Numbered from the stretch's first letter, positions 40,126 through 61,086 are shown. The stretch: DNA of 64,000 bases from Ecdyonurus torrentis (GCA_949318235.1 OX439129.1:23595210-23659209); one strand, 5' to 3'. Numbers and translations are program-made. Notes: generated from the sequence alone by a model not told the origin.

Positions 40126-40451
40126 AAACGCACCGTCCAGACCAACCAACATGCACTCATTTAACACAAAATGAGACACCTAAAAGTATTATAAAGTTTC
40201 CCAAGTGCCCAAAAGTAATAAACCACGTAAGAGAGCTATAAAACTGTAAAGTAGGCAAATCACACAACTATTGAACAATCCTGACGTCTTGTCACAATTG
40301 TCAGCATACAATAGAAAAAGTAGTACGGTTGCATACATTTTCTTATACGTTTACGATGTCTTTATTGGACAAAATAATTGTAGTTTTGAAATTTCCATTT
40401 TGTGTTTAGTGAATTAAAAGGGCATTTTGTTTGGTCCGGACGGTCATTTTA
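40126..40451. mobile_element. MITE with ACCGTCC-GGACC ends, second copy in the duplication
   Basis: Identical to 35183-35508, as part of the duplicated block. Confidence 0.65.
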
Positions 40452-40518
40452 AATATTATTTTGGTATACATTCAGTTGAATAGCTCAACTTGATATTAAG
40501 GTGCTAACAATTGTTAAA

Positions 40519-40882
40519 TTAAAGGAATAGACCAGAAGAAAACATTTATATTATATTTTATTTATTTATATCACAAGACACATGATGGGACTTACATATT
40601 AAGTAACTTAGGTTTGTCTCAAAACCCAACTGTAGCTCCGTAGCAGTGATCAGACATTTTCAATTTATGCAACCCGCACAACATTTTTTTTACTAATTTT
40701 TGCATGTTTCTCACGTCAGAAACATGAATAGTCACGCAAATTGCATACGTTACAGTATTTTCACGCTCTCTCTTGTGGGGCTACATTAACATTCTGGTAA
40801 AAATTGTCATCAGTTTTGAAGATCCCATTTCGTGTTTATTCATTTAAAAGCACATGTTGTTTTATGTGGTCTATGGCTTTAA
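40519..40882 (+). mobile_element. TTAA MITE family J, copy C in the duplicated block
   Basis: Identical to 35576-35939. It is not an independent insertion. Confidence 0.85.
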
Positions 40883-41797
40883 GGTGCTAAAAATTGTTAA
40901 ATTAAATTGCATAGCAATAAATAAGTAAAGCATCTTGATTACTAAAAAATCTAAAAGTAAACTCTCAATTGATTATCTCTGATTTTATTAACAAGTCTAC
41001 AGAGGTTTTTCCATCATCAGAAAATATCACTATTATTCACTATAAATATATTATACTTTTAAATTCATTTTTTTATATCATAATATAATAGCTTGTTATT
41101 TTAAAAACCCACGATGTAAATTTATGTAACGATTACTCTCAATTTGTTTTTTAATTAAGTAGAAAGGTAAACAACAAACAAACGGTATACTGTAAATATT
41201 GTATTAATAATTTACTAAAAACTTCTATATTTATACGCTATAAAAACATTTCACAGATTATTATTTTATCCATGAATAGAAACTTCATCAAGTTTTATTT
41301 AAATTACTTTATATAATAATTGAAAATGTATTTTAACTATTAAACGAACTACTATTGATTTTTTCAAATAAATAAGGGACAAATTCAAAGTGTCATTTCA
41401 GTTGATGCTATAAAATTAAGTACTTTATTAGCAATTACATTTAAAAAAATTTAAAAGATGGCACATATCACTATAAGAGCCTGTTCACTTTGTGTAATAA
41501 ATTTGATTGAATGGAAGTTCAATGGCTTTCACAAAAATATAATATGTCATCAAATTTATTGCACTCTGAAAATATTGCTCCATGAAAAAACGTAATTTAA
41601 GGCCACTTTTTATATTTCTTTTTAACATTTGGACCTTTATATTATCAATGCAATCCTTGTCATAAAAATTTAAGAAAGAAAAATACAAAATACTAAAAAA
41701 ATAATTATAAATAAATTTATGGTGTTGAACCATACTGTATATTAAAATGATCAATATTAATGATTTAAAAATGGTATTTAAATAACAATTTTATTTA

Positions 41798-41881
<84 letters not shown>
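41798..41881. repeat. (AC)n(AT)n compound microsatellite, copy 2
   Basis: 10 AC units followed by 32 AT units. Confidence 0.9.
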
Positions 41882-41887
<6 letters not shown>

Positions 41888-44864
41888 AAATTTGTAACTA
41901 ACTGTACTGTAAAACAGTTGGGTTGAATTGATATGTTTATATTTTCTCCCAATAAAAGCTGTTAACTATTATTATAATTAACGGTCCTTTAAAATTCCTA
42001 AAACAATTCTATTGTAAACTTATAAAAAAATCAGTTCATTATGATAACAAATTTTTAATCTGTGGATTACCTTGAGTGATCTTTAAAACATTTACGTCTT
42101 TTCGTAAAAAAAAAAAATGTTTCAAATAGATTATTATTTAATCAATATAGAGTTTTAAAGTAATTTAAAACTAATCACGTAATTTCAACATGGCAAAGAG
42201 TTTAAATATTTTTATTTATTCATTTTTAATTATTATTTTGTTAAAATATAAGACATGGAATATATAAATTGACATATAAAAAAATAAAATGAATTCTTTA
42301 TGAAAGTCACCTTTTTATGTGCATTTATTTACTAGTTTAAAAAAATATGATAAAACTTTATTTAATAATTTGTCCTAGTATATACTCAATACATACATAC
42401 GTGATAAAATGTTAAATATATTATAGAGATAATATTTCCAATGGTTTACAACATTTTATTTCCATTTATATATAAATATATATCATACATAATGTAATAT
42501 ATTTACAATTTGTAACTAATAGTTTGAACACTTTGACAAGTGAATACTGTAGTATTGCTGTCTATATATTGGCTATATTTTATGAGTTACAAAAAAAAAC
42601 GAACATGACATTTTTATACTAGAAGAATTGACTTTGTTAGTTTAAAGAAGAAAACAAAGAAAATAATCAATATAAAATCAATCATCGCATGCTATACCTT
42701 AATTTGTAGATAAAATAGACCAAGAAGTGATTAAATTCCAAACATTAAAAAAAAAAATGCAAAGATAAAAACGAAAAGAACCCATCCTTTTTCATGTTAA
42801 TGTTTTTTTTTTTTTTTTATGTATATATAATTTTTTAATCTTAATATGTACCGTACATTTTTTTTTGTACTTTATAAAAATGGAAAAAATATTATGATTA
42901 AAACGTTCTTTCTGTCAAAGACAAAAGCTTTGTGCATTTTAACATGGAAGAAAAATGATGAACCTATATGGTGGAAAAATGCGAACCTAGATTAAATTGC
43001 ACTGAAGTGGAATTTTACTTAAATCTAGAGTAATTAAGACGCAAGCAAAAATAATTTTTATGCAAGCCTGTACAATTTAAGATATGAAAATAAAAACAGT
43101 TGTTTTTTTCATTGATTTTTTATAAGAGCAATAATATAAAACGTGTCACTGAACTTGCATATTTTTTTTGTGAAGTAGGTCATTCCATGCAAGTATAGTT
43201 TATATATAAAAAAATAATAATTACAGAATGAGAAAAAAAAAGAGGGGAAACTCTATTAAAATTAATGATACATAAATGATTAATGTTATAAGTTAATCTA
43301 TTGTATTGATACAATACATTTCTTCCAATCAAATTTCATTTATTTTTTTAGTTATTAATTGTATAGGTTGGTGGTTCTATAACTAGGGTACAAAATAATG
43401 GTAACGGAAATGAGCCAATGTAGCATGGAATTACAAAAATTGTTCTCTAAAAACCTCAACCATCATTTTAGATTTTAATCAATAAGCTTTATTTTTTTCT
43501 CATTTTAATAATTACTTTTTATGTATACGATAAATATCAATGTTCAATTAAAAATAATACTTGCCAATGTAAATGTAAGAATTTTGAATTATTTTTAGAA
43601 GATTTTTAGACAACCATTTGAAAATTTAAAAAACGGATAAAATTAATATAATATTTATCTTACAACAATGTACTTTGCTGTACACAATCTATCTATATTG
43701 ATTATCGATATGAACAATAGGAATTCATATTAAAAATATTATACGTCATATCATTTTGTATTTTATATAGTTTTGTTATTATGTTGTTTATTCATAGAAT
43801 AGATGAAACAGAAAAGAGGGTGGTAAAATAATGACGTCATGACAAAATTTAATATCTCTCTTGTTTTGTCTGGACAGATGAAGCGTTAATCAAACACTCG
43901 GTGACAGACAAACAAAAAAGAATGGACACACATACAAGCTTGTGTGTGTGTTTGTGTGCGTGCTTGCTTGTTTGTTGGTTGAATAACAAGGGGGTTGAAA
44001 ATGAAATGAATGAATGTTGTTCACCTTACAGTTGTATAAACAATGATATGGTATTAAAAAACCAATAAATAACACTATAAGTATACGTAACTTTTATTTG
44101 AAAAATAATTGTATTGTTTCTTTGAATGTATCAAATAGTCAAGAAAGATTATTATGTTTCAAAGGATCCTGGTACACAAAAAATAATATTTATTGACCAA
44201 TTAAAAGATGGGACATTTTCACATTTATATATAAACATATTATATCACTTAACCCTAAATAAATATGAACGACTTTTATTAGGTGAAATCAGGCATACAA
44301 CCTCTCAATTTAACCTAACTGTTTTACAGTACAGTCATGTTACAATAAATAGTTAAATAATATTAGACATATAATGTTACATATTTAAATAAGTATATTA
44401 GTAATAATTTTAAACTACAATTATTTCATTTAAAAACATAAACTTTTAATTAGAAAAATTTCTTTTCACTTATATTTAATAGATAATTGATAATAATATA
44501 CATTTAATAATAATTTGAGAAAGGAAAAAGAAAATTGAGAATATATTTACACTAAAAATAGTCATTGAGAATATTATAATACATTAAATTCATGAACCCT
44601 TCTGTAGCCTTACAAACTGGGGATAAACCTTGTTAAGTAGGCAATCAGCTTTACAATTCATTATGTAGAGCTATAATTGTGACGTTATGAATTACAAAAG
44701 TTACCTTCTTTACAATTTGATAAAAAAAGTTTTAAGGAACATATTAGATGTATTGTGATGGTCACATCTTATGATTTATCCCTTTGTTATAAGTACTGGA
44801 GAACTTTAAGTTACCAGGATGAATTATAACATTTTAAAAGTCATCTAAATGATGTTATTGATAT

Positions 44865-45020
44865 CTGATATTTATTATTTTTTTTATTTATTATTTTATT
44901 TATTTATTTATTTGTCAACCAAAAACAGGCTTGCGCCCAATACATTGGCGGTACACTCAGTACAAATAATCAATATGTTACAATCAAATTACAATTAAAA
45001 ATAAAGCATGCACATACACT
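44865..45020 (-). mobile_element. Possible 3' end of a non-LTR retroelement with (AAAT)n tail
   Basis: Read on the minus strand, a less AT-rich segment (CCAATGTATTGGGCGCAAGC, then CTGTTTTTGGTTGACAAAT) runs directly into AAATAAATAAATAAATAAA. A unique 3' segment ending in GTTG-ACAAATAAATAAATAAA is a common form of insect Jockey/CR1-type retroelement ends (family knowledge). No reverse transcriptase frame is present, so at most this is a 5'-truncated copy. Confidence 0.45.
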
Positions 45021-46015
45021 AAAATAGGATTACAGATTATGCATAATAACACAATCATTGGTTTTCACTATTCTTATAATACAAACTTTTTATTGTATTA
45101 TAAGAATCATTGAAAATATCAATGTTTATATAATTAAAATCTGAAAATATTTTAGAACAGGACAAAACTTAAAATTTAAATTTATTTTTGAGTACGAAAG
45201 ACGAATTAAAAATAATAATTACGCACTTTAAGTTGTTACTTTTGTAATTAGATATATTTTGTATGAGCTCTAACTCTGTAGAATATGCTTGTTTGGAAGA
45301 TTTCCATTATAGTAAGTAAACAGGCTTAATGACCAAATATTACTTACTCCGTTATTGAATACCTAAACAATAAGTTATATTAAACAATAGTCTTCTTCGA
45401 AAATAGGTAACTTTTGTTTGTATCTTATTTTAAATAAATCCTTATTGAAAACTTTAAAACTTACATAATCAATTTTTTATTGCATTCTTTTTTTCAAAAT
45501 AGCTAAAACATTATGTTAAAAAAATATTAATGGTGGTATAAAAGATATTATTACCTTATGTGCAATCCAAAAATATCTAAAAATGTACCTTTTATTTCGT
45601 GTACGTAAAAAATTTAACAAAGATTTTTACAAGTCAAACGCATTATATTCTCTTCAAAGAAAGTAATTATTTTCCAGTAAACTTTTCATAAACAATTTTT
45701 TTTTAAATGAATATTTAAATATTGCTGATAGTTTATTAATCACTTTATTTTTTATATAAAAATCAAAAAGTTTTGAACAGTTTTGTTTCGATCTAAATAG
45801 ATTAGTTGTTGTTGAGTTGAAAAGAGTTTTAAACTTTTTTCATTATAAGTACGATATAATGCCCGAGGGATTTTCAATTTTTATGCAAACTGTATATATA
45901 TTTTTTTAAATGATTTCATTTTGAGTATCAAAAAAACAATTATCAAAATTAAAAAATAAAATTACATGCATAGTTAAATTGTAATCACAATTACTCCCAG
46001 TTACATTCAAATATC

Positions 46016-46237
<222 letters not shown>

Positions 46238-46977
46238 AACCTCTTTGTGTTTCTGTAAAGCATTTTAATATAATTCCTTCGTTTTTAGTGATTAAATGAG
46301 ATGTGACCTTTGTGCGCAACCATGACTATATAACAAGATAGTTAAACTGGTGAATATATATTGCGGACATCACTTTTTGTGCAGTACTTTTTTTTTTTTT
46401 TTTTTTTTTTGTGCCTACGAGGCACTCAACTTGTTGCATCAAACATACTTGAAGTTGAAAATTTAGAAACATTAAATTAATAGCCATGTGAGTAGCCATG
46501 TGTTTTATAAGCTGTGTATGCACTTGTTATAATTATAATGTTAATATCTTTTTGATCTACATCTAAATAAAGAACATAAATTTATTTTCAACAGTAAAAA
46601 GTTAAGTACAAAAGTTTCTGAAATATATTTTGTAACGTTTTTATATTCAAATATTACCAAATAACTTTATTAAGAATTAAATAATTTGCTTTAAAATTAG
46701 TTGATATTATACTACTTTAAACTCTTATTTATACAATACTAATTTCAACAAGGCTGTATAAATTATAACTGCCTTATAAAGTCCAAGTCCTATACATTTA
46801 TTTTGAATATTAAGATATAAAGTTTTATATTTTGTTTTTTATTATTTTTTTATTTTTATTTTTCTACCTGCCTGGTACTAATATTTAAGTCATCACACAA
46901 TATACATAATATATACACGCTACATTTTTCATGAAAAATGTATTAGTATTATAATAAAATTTTGAAATAAAAACTAA

Positions 46978-46981
<4 letters not shown>

Positions 46982-47062
<81 letters not shown>
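46982..47062. repeat. (AT)n microsatellite
   Basis: An AT array of about 80 bases. Confidence 0.97.
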
Positions 47063-47066
<4 letters not shown>

Positions 47067-48068
47067 CTTTGCCTTAGTAATTTGTTTTTTCTATATCAAA
47101 ATAAATTTTATAGACTTTTACAATCGATTTAAAAAATAATAATAAATGAAGAATAGAAATAAAATTGTTTTGTAAATAATATTACTAAGGTAAAAAGAAA
47201 AGAAGAAAAAAAAATTCACAATAAATCAAATCTGATATGTTTTATATTATAAAAGAAAAGACAATATCTCTATGTCAATTTTATGTAAGAGCTTTAGCAA
47301 TATTGCTTTCTCTTGTATCAATTCTTCAAATACATCAATAACTTATTATATTTTTTTATCATTATTATTTCACTAGTATTAAGCTTTTGAATAAACTCTC
47401 TCTCTCTCTCTCTTTCTATCTATGTTCTCCTTATATTTTTCTTATATATGTACATTTATTTTTCTCTTTCTTTTTATATCAATTTATAAACCATCCTAAC
47501 TTTTTTCCAGTTTGTATATTTTTCTAGTTAAAAAAAAAAGTATATAAATTTATATATGTAATATTTTTCTTCTACATTGCAATATTTTTTATCTTATTTG
47601 AGCTTTCAACTCACTGAAGCAAAAGTTTACAAAAGTGGTATACAAATATTTGACATTTTTATTTATACAGTAATTCATATGATTTAAAAATTTTATCTCA
47701 ACGTAAATGTATTTATTTAATATTTTGATATAAACATTTTTTTTTTTACAAATAATGCATCTTTTTGAGATTCTATTAATATTATTATTATTAAATTGCT
47801 TTTTGGAAACTTTTTTTTTTTTTTTTTGCATTTGATTAAAAATATTGTTATTTGTTTTTTGTTGAGCTCATCAAAGGAGCATAGTAAATTTATAAGGCCC
47901 TCTCATAGAAGTATAAAACATTGCAAAACAATATAGTAAAAATATAACAAAATGTTCTTAATTTTTTACTTTAAAATGACTAATAAATTAGTTAAACTAA
48001 ATAAAATATTTAAAAATGAAACTATAATATATACCATAGCAAACTATTTTATTTTGAAATTAAAATAA

Positions 48069-48189
48069 TAATTTATAATAATAATTAATAAAACACGTTT
48101 TTGTTTTTTTTAAATGCATTAGCTCCTTGCGTATAGGCAACAAGTTTGGTACATTGTCACAGCGGCTTGCATACACATCAGGATACCAA
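48069..48189 (-). CDS. Candidate terminal exon, unidentified protein
   Basis: A block of about 80 bases (48110-48189) is clearly richer in G+C than everything near it. Read on the minus strand, it begins right after TTTTTTTTTAG, a good 3' splice acceptor. From there one frame stays open to a TAA ending at about 48069 and begins WYPDVYASRCDNVPNLLPIR, followed by KELMHLKKTKTC, a balanced composition unlike the low-complexity frames elsewhere. The last dozen or so codons become AT-driven. The arrangement Y-P-x-V, Cys, P-I, E-L, L-K-K, Cys faintly recalls IL-17-type cystine-knot cytokines, but it is far too short to claim. A second frame is also open for over 20 codons, and the block can form an imperfect stem-loop (TTGGTA pairing with TACCAA). 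It may instead be a structured RNA, a repeat fragment or nothing. Confidence 0.3.
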
Positions 48190-49983
48190 CTAAAAAAAAA
48201 TAGTGTAATCAATTTATTTCTTTTTATTAAAAACACAAATAGATAATGAATATCCTATCCTATTCACTTTTAATAAAAAAAAACACTATTATATTATAAA
48301 ATTTATAAATGAATAATACAGTGTTTAATTTATAAAGCAATAAAATTTAATTGAAAAAAATCTTCATTATGTACACGTTGATTTTTATTATTATTTCAAT
48401 ATTTTATTATTATATAATATTGAACTCACATGTCACGTTTATATGATAATATAATTTAATGGTCAGAAAGTCCATATGTGAACGTGATGCCATCATGTTA
48501 TTATATTGGACATGATGAATAGATGGATGGATATATAGAGTTCACCAAACCCACGTCATATATACCGTGTGGTATAAGGAAGGAAGGAAAGTGAGAGTGT
48601 GTGTGAGAGAGAGAGAGAGAGAGAAACAGGAAAAATATTGAACTATTGGAAAGCAATAGAAATGTCAGAGAAAGTTATAAAATATCTATTTATGATGGTT
48701 GTTAAAATTTTTATTGGTTACTAGCAAAGTAGTAAAGTTGTCAACACTCAAAGTAAGCTTAACATCAAACACAATTTGTCAAATGAGTCTTATATGAGAG
48801 AGACCTAAAATAAGAAAAGATATATTATATCTTTATAATCTTGTGTTACTATATAGTATTTTGGTTTGATTTAAGATGCAAAAATAGATAAATGTGATAC
48901 AAAGTTAATAGATTAAACTATAATATACAAGTTTTACTACTAGAGATTTATGGTTAGGATTTTGTAATTTTAGGTTACTCAATTTTACCTATATTACTTG
49001 TTTACAAATATATCAAACTTTATAATTATTTAAGTTTATAATTTGATTAATTACAAAATTAAATTAAATCTAGTAATTAAATTTTGAAATAGAAATATTA
49101 TTAATATGATACAAAATAGAACAAAAAAAAAATATTTAAAGTGAACGCAGATACCAGTGCCTAAGTGTGCAAGTTTTATAGGTACCTTATTGTAACGTAA
49201 ACTAATTACTTATAAATTTATTATTATCTATTAAATCTTCAAAGAGATTTTATCAAAGTTTATAATATGTATTTTAAAAGGAATATTATAAGCTCTTTTT
49301 ATACATAAAGAAATAGTAATTACGTTTTTTTTTTTTCTTAAACATTGTTGGCAGTATATAAATTTCAATTAGATAAAATTATTTTAAAATAACATCAAAG
49401 ACGAATATAAATATTAAATCTTTTAAACATTTGAAGATGCAGAAAAAACATTTCTAGTCATCCAGAAAGTCACTGTGGTTGACATGAAATAATTTAAAAC
49501 GTAAAACTCACAATGATTTAAAAAGAGATAAAAAAAATAATAGTATACTGTACATCTCTTTTTAATATAAAAATAAAGAAACATCATGAGTTCAGTATTT
49601 TTCAAAGTAAGAAAAACATGTACTCTGTGAATTTCTTTATTATTGAAGTTGAATATAGTATTGGCAGTTGTGACTTTAACCAACTGTAAAAACATATTTA
49701 TCTTGGATGTTTTTTTTTTAAAAAAAGAAGAAAGTAAAGTAGTCTACCACTAATGGCTACCATTAGTTTGTGTTCACAAGTATTGTCACTTAAATGTTTA
49801 TTTTATTTCTTAACATTTGATATGACATCATAGTTTCTATTTTGATGTCAATGAAAGGAAGGTTAAAAACTTGTATTCAACTCAATGTAAATAAATATTT
49901 TAGAAAACAATAAGCCTTTAGTTTTAAATTTTCTTTACATATAGGAGATTACTTTCTATAAAAACATTGAAATAAGGGTAAAC

Positions 49984-50313
49984 TTAAAGGCATAGACAAC
50001 ATGAAAACCTTAGCATTTATATCACAAAACACCAGATGGGACTTCCATAAATAACATTAATTGGTCTCAAAGCCGTAGCAGTGATCAGAAAATTTAGATT
50101 TATGCAACCTGCACAACATTTTCATGCTATTTTTTGCCTGTTTCTGACATCATAAACAGAAATATTCCCACAAATTGCATACTTTACAGTTTTTTTACGC
50201 TCTCTTATGGGGCAACATTTACATTCTGGTAAAAATTATCATAAGTTTTGTAGATCCCATTTTGTGTCTAATGATTAAAAGAACATGTTGTTTCATTTTT
50301 TCTATGCCTTTAA
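49984..50313 (+). mobile_element. TTAA MITE family J, copy D (most diverged)
   Basis: TTAA on both sides (49984-49987, 50310-50313). Ends read AAGGCATAGACAACATGAAA and, on the complement, AAGGCATAGAAAAAATGAAA, better inverted repeats than in the other copies. The interior is shared but lacks the ACCCAACTGTAGCTC stretch. The octamer is decayed to TGACATCA. Confidence 0.8.
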
Positions 50314-54050
<3,737 letters not shown>

Positions 54051-54127
54051 TAGCTCGTTCTGTAAAGTAAAGTGAATATCAATAACAGTGATTGGCTGAC
54101 CAACAAAATAAGACATTCATTGGTTGA

Positions 54128-54170
<43 letters not shown>

Positions 54171-54377
54171 AGCTGATAAAAGTGAGTCGCATCTGGAACT
54201 TTCTTTGTGAAGTTTCTTTCATTCTTAGCAAGTTCAATGTTCTAAAAAAAGAAATAACAATGATCAACCATATGTATAAACGTAGTAAACAGGTAACGAC
54301 GTCATACCCAGCTGTTTTTAACACAGGTACATTTTCGAAGCTGGCTCAATATTTGTGTGTAGTTTATAGAACGAGCT
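54051..54377 (-). mobile_element. MITE family K, copy 4 (best ends)
   Basis: The best-preserved ends of the family: TAGCTCGTTCTGTAAAG at the left and the complement of TAGCTCGTTCTATAAAC at the right, each starting with TA and so consistent with a TA target. A poly(T) run of about 40 bases has expanded inside (about 54130-54169). The octamer is CGACGTCA here. Confidence 0.85.
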
Positions 54378-54750
54378 ATAGTGTGAGTGAATGAGAGAGA
54401 AAGGTCTATATTATGTTTTAACATTAATTTTGTAATTCAAATTAGATAAATTTTTAATGATTTTTTTTATTACAGTAGTATGATAAATTCAATATTAATT
54501 ATCTTATTTAAATTTGACCCAGCTCTAAAAATAAAAGCTACAAATTTAGTTAAAATTTCCAAGTAAGTAAAGTTCACATAGAAACGAAAACATTTCTTTT
54601 AAACGTGATTCTTCTGTCTTTTCTTACAATAAAAACAAGCTTTTTGTTGCTTATTATGAAAATAAACATTAATGTTTACAAAAATATGAGACATTTTATT
54701 TCCTTTCAAAAAATTCTTCAGTTTCTATTGTTTAATCGCAAAGCAAGTTT

Positions 54751-54752
<2 letters not shown>

Positions 54753-54814
<62 letters not shown>
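54753..54814. repeat. (CT)n microsatellite
   Basis: A CT array of about 62 bases followed by a pyrimidine-rich stretch. Confidence 0.97.
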
Positions 54815-54820
<6 letters not shown>

Positions 54821-55963
54821 CTTCTTTTTCCAGGGAAATAATAAGAAATGGAAGTAAAGGTAGAACGTTAGCACCACTTCACATGAGTGAGTTTAAACTA
54901 CAGAATATCACGCTTTTTTGGAAAACTCCAAACAAAAACTTTAATCCTATATTATATTATCTTACCTTACTCTTTCTATATACAAAGTTATTAGGCTATT
55001 AAAATAATTCTCTAGAAATCTTCAAGCTTTGCAGAATTTAAAATTTATATTGAAATTTAAACATACTTAGAAAAGTGAAAAAGTTTATTTTAAGTAAATT
55101 TATATCTTTTGTTTTATATGAAGATATAGGATTTACGTTTTCAAAATAAGTTCCTTTTCCTTTTTTTATTTTCAAAGTAATTTTGAGTTGTAGTTAATAG
55201 CTTTCTCAAGAAATTTTAATAATATGATTTTTCATCAAACTTTAAGAAATCTGTAACCTAATTCATTCAATTTAAAACATGTAAAATTTGTTGAATTGTT
55301 ACAGTTTTAATCGGGAATTAAAATTAATTAATTGGAATTTTTCAGCAATTTTAATAAGATAATATGAAATAAATTCACTAAAGTGCAAATAAATACGTCT
55401 ATAAAAAACATTAATAATAGTTAATTAGTTATTATTTAACAAACATAGTTTGAGTTTTTACGGATATGTATTGGTTGTATGATATATATTGTGTAATAAT
55501 ATATTCAATGATGCTTAGCAACAATTTAAAATTGATACATTAATTATAATTTTATTTTATTGCTATTTGATACTCGGAAACAATTACCTATTTCTAAACA
55601 TGAATAAAATTGATTTAGTATTTAATTTTATTTTGGAATTTTTAAATTAAAAATTAATGCATTTTATTTTTCAATATACAAGATAAATACGTTTAAGTCA
55701 CGATTTACATTAAATTTTATAGTTTTATTAATATGATACGTTGAAAAAATGTACTATAAAAAAGAGAAAAAAATCGTATAATATAGCTGTAAATTTAAGG
55801 AAAAAGAGAAATGGCAAAGAATAAAAATTTGTGAAAGTAATCAATAAGAGTTCATCAACTAACAAAAAGAAAGGAAATGAAATTGATGCTTTTTCACTCC
55901 CACATTCATTGGGTTTTGGTGTTAGTTAAATCAATTGATCTCACCATCTAGATAGAGTGAATG

Positions 55964-55969
<6 letters not shown>

Positions 55970-56025
<56 letters not shown>
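55970..56025. repeat. (GA)n microsatellite
   Basis: A GA array of about 55 bases. Confidence 0.97.
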
Positions 56026-56026
<1 letters not shown>

Positions 56027-56417
56027 AACATTTGAAAATAGGATCAACAGAAAATCAGACATCTAAAAGCTTTCTCAGATCTTCGTAAAATATAAAAAAG
56101 GCAAACTTTGTTATTTGTAGTACAACCTTCGACAAATAAAATCAAATATATACAAACATTTCTCTGGTTTTGTTTGTTTGCTTTTAAAAGATTTACTTTT
56201 TTAATTGTTTGAAAGTGTTGAGAATATATTTTTTAGAGGAATTACCTTTTTTTTTATTGAGTTTCATTAATAATGTTTCAACGTAAGTTCAATTTAACGT
56301 AATAATTTTTTGATAGTAGCTAATAGAATTTGCAAGTGAGGTGCGTATAAGGATGTATGTATAAATATATTTAAATAAGATGCCAAAGCAACATAAAAAC
56401 CAAACATTCAAATATAT

Positions 56418-56586
56418 ATATTGACTAATAAAGGAACAATTGTTTCGAGTCCAACTTTAAGCGATTTCGGTCACATCCGCTGCCATTTCCACTTACTACG
56501 CATGCGCAGTACTGCGATACGGAAGCGGATATGAGTGAAATTGCTTATAGTCAACCTCAAAACAGTTGTTACTCTATCAGTCTATA
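56418..56586. mobile_element. Hairpin MITE with a GC-rich centre
   Basis: The left arm (TTGACTAATAAAGGAACAAT, then GCGATTTCGGTCACATCCGC) pairs with the complement of the right arm (TAGACTGATAGAGTAACAAC, then GCAATTTCACTCATATCCGC) over about 65 bp. The centre is ACTACGCATGCGCAGTACTG, unusually GC-rich for this window. It is bounded by TA and is non-coding. Confidence 0.75.
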
Positions 56587-57525
56587 ACTATCGCATAAAA
56601 AATTAAGTATAATATTTTGCTAATGATATATTTTTTTCCTCCGTTTAAACTACATTAATTTTAATATTAAAAAAATTTGAAATATTCAAGCAATTTAGTA
56701 ACAATTAATATGATATTATATCCAATATTTTACTTATTATTAGAGACTGAATTTTATGTTTTCTTCACATTTTCCTGTCATAGCTTCACTTTTAATTAAA
56801 AATTAGTGCAAATTGTGTTACATAAAGTTGTTGAAGACTATTTACAATTAATTTTTTTTCAACATTTTTTTTTCACCATTTTTCATCAATAAGTTATTTT
56901 ATTTTAATTAAAAATGACATACAAAAACAAAATAAATTATAGCTCCAACCTGTGTTCAAAAATATATTCCATAAATAAGTACATATCTGGATAGCATTTT
57001 CTTATAAATATTTATCATTTAATATATAATTATATCTAAGAAAAGTTAATTATTTTGTAGAATAAGCTTTGTATGTATGAAAACTTTTGAAAAAGAAAAT
57101 ATTTTTACATAAATTATAACATCTGTTACTCTGAAAACTTAAGTTATTTTATTTTGTACTTTAATGAAAAGTAAGAAGAAAGTTTAACTGCACCTGATGC
57201 TTCCATTGATACACAATGAAATTTACTTTTATAAAAATTTATTAAATGTAATACATCATATTTTATAATATCATAGTTTTTGATATTATTATTTCACAAA
57301 CATCTGTTCTCTGTTAGTTTATAAGACTGAATACAAAATTTCATTTTCATCGCATTTACCTTCTAAGTTTGTGGTTAAATGAAAGATATTATGTTTTAGT
57401 CGGAGAGAAACTTTAAACTTTATTATTATCATTGTTAATGAACACAGAGACAAATCGTAACAAAACAAAGAAATTAGATAATAATATATAATACTTCCTA
57501 GATACGAAGAATTAAACAATGTACA

Positions 57526-57526
<1 letters not shown>

Positions 57527-57602
<76 letters not shown>
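57527..57602. repeat. (AT)n microsatellite
   Basis: An AT array of about 75 bases ending 15 bases before a family J MITE. Confidence 0.97.
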
Positions 57603-57607
<5 letters not shown>

Positions 57608-57616
57608 TGTTTTCGT

Positions 57617-57980
57617 ATGAAGCCATAGACCACATAAAACAACTAGTGCTTTTTAATGAATAAACACAAAAATGGGATCTTCAAAACTAATCACAATTTT
57701 TACCAGAATGTTAATGTAGCACCACGAGAGAGCGTGAAAATACTGTAAAGTATGCAATTTGCGTGACAATTTATGTTTCTGACGTCAGAAACATGCAAAA
57801 ATTAGTAAAAAAATGTTTTACGGGTTGCATAAATCAAAATTTTCTGATCACTGCTACGGAGCTGTTAATATTAATAATAATGGTATTTGGGTTTTGAGAC
57901 AAACTAAAGTTATTGATGTAAGTCCCATCAAGTGTTTTGTGATATAAATGCTTATTTTTTCTTCTGGTCTATTCCTATAA
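57617..57980 (-). mobile_element. TTAA MITE family J, copy E
   Basis: Minus-strand copy from GAAGCCATAGACCACATAAA to TCTTCTGGTCTATTCCTATA. Both target TTAA sites are mutated (ATGA, ATAA), so it is an old insertion. It has a small AATAATAAT-containing insertion near 57865-57880. It contains TGACGTCA at 57780-57787. Its right end supplies the uninterrupted reference for the split copy B. Confidence 0.85.
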
Positions 57981-60900
<2,920 letters not shown>

Positions 60901-61086
60901 GATGCTTACCCGTCGAAGTGAACGTACTACACTTTACAAATTTGGGGAAAAATGAACGTTCTACACTTTACAAATTCCAAGTTCCCCCATCTAGTTCTCA
61001 TGTTAAAACGCGTAGAAGCGCCAAACGCAGATCGTTCATTTTTCCCCAAATTTGTAAAGTGTAGTTCGTTCACTTCGACGGGTAAG

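Larger units (their letters stand above)
39682..44356 (+). repeat. Duplicated block, copy 2 (4,675 bp)
   Basis: Same sequence as 34739-39411. It is preceded by 70 bases of (GA)n after the gap. At its right end it continues without a break into unique DNA, so it looks like the complete version of the locus. Confidence 0.9.
54378..56417. other. Gene-free AT-rich DNA
   Basis: No exon recognised. It contains one CT array and one GA array (listed separately). Confidence 0.55.
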
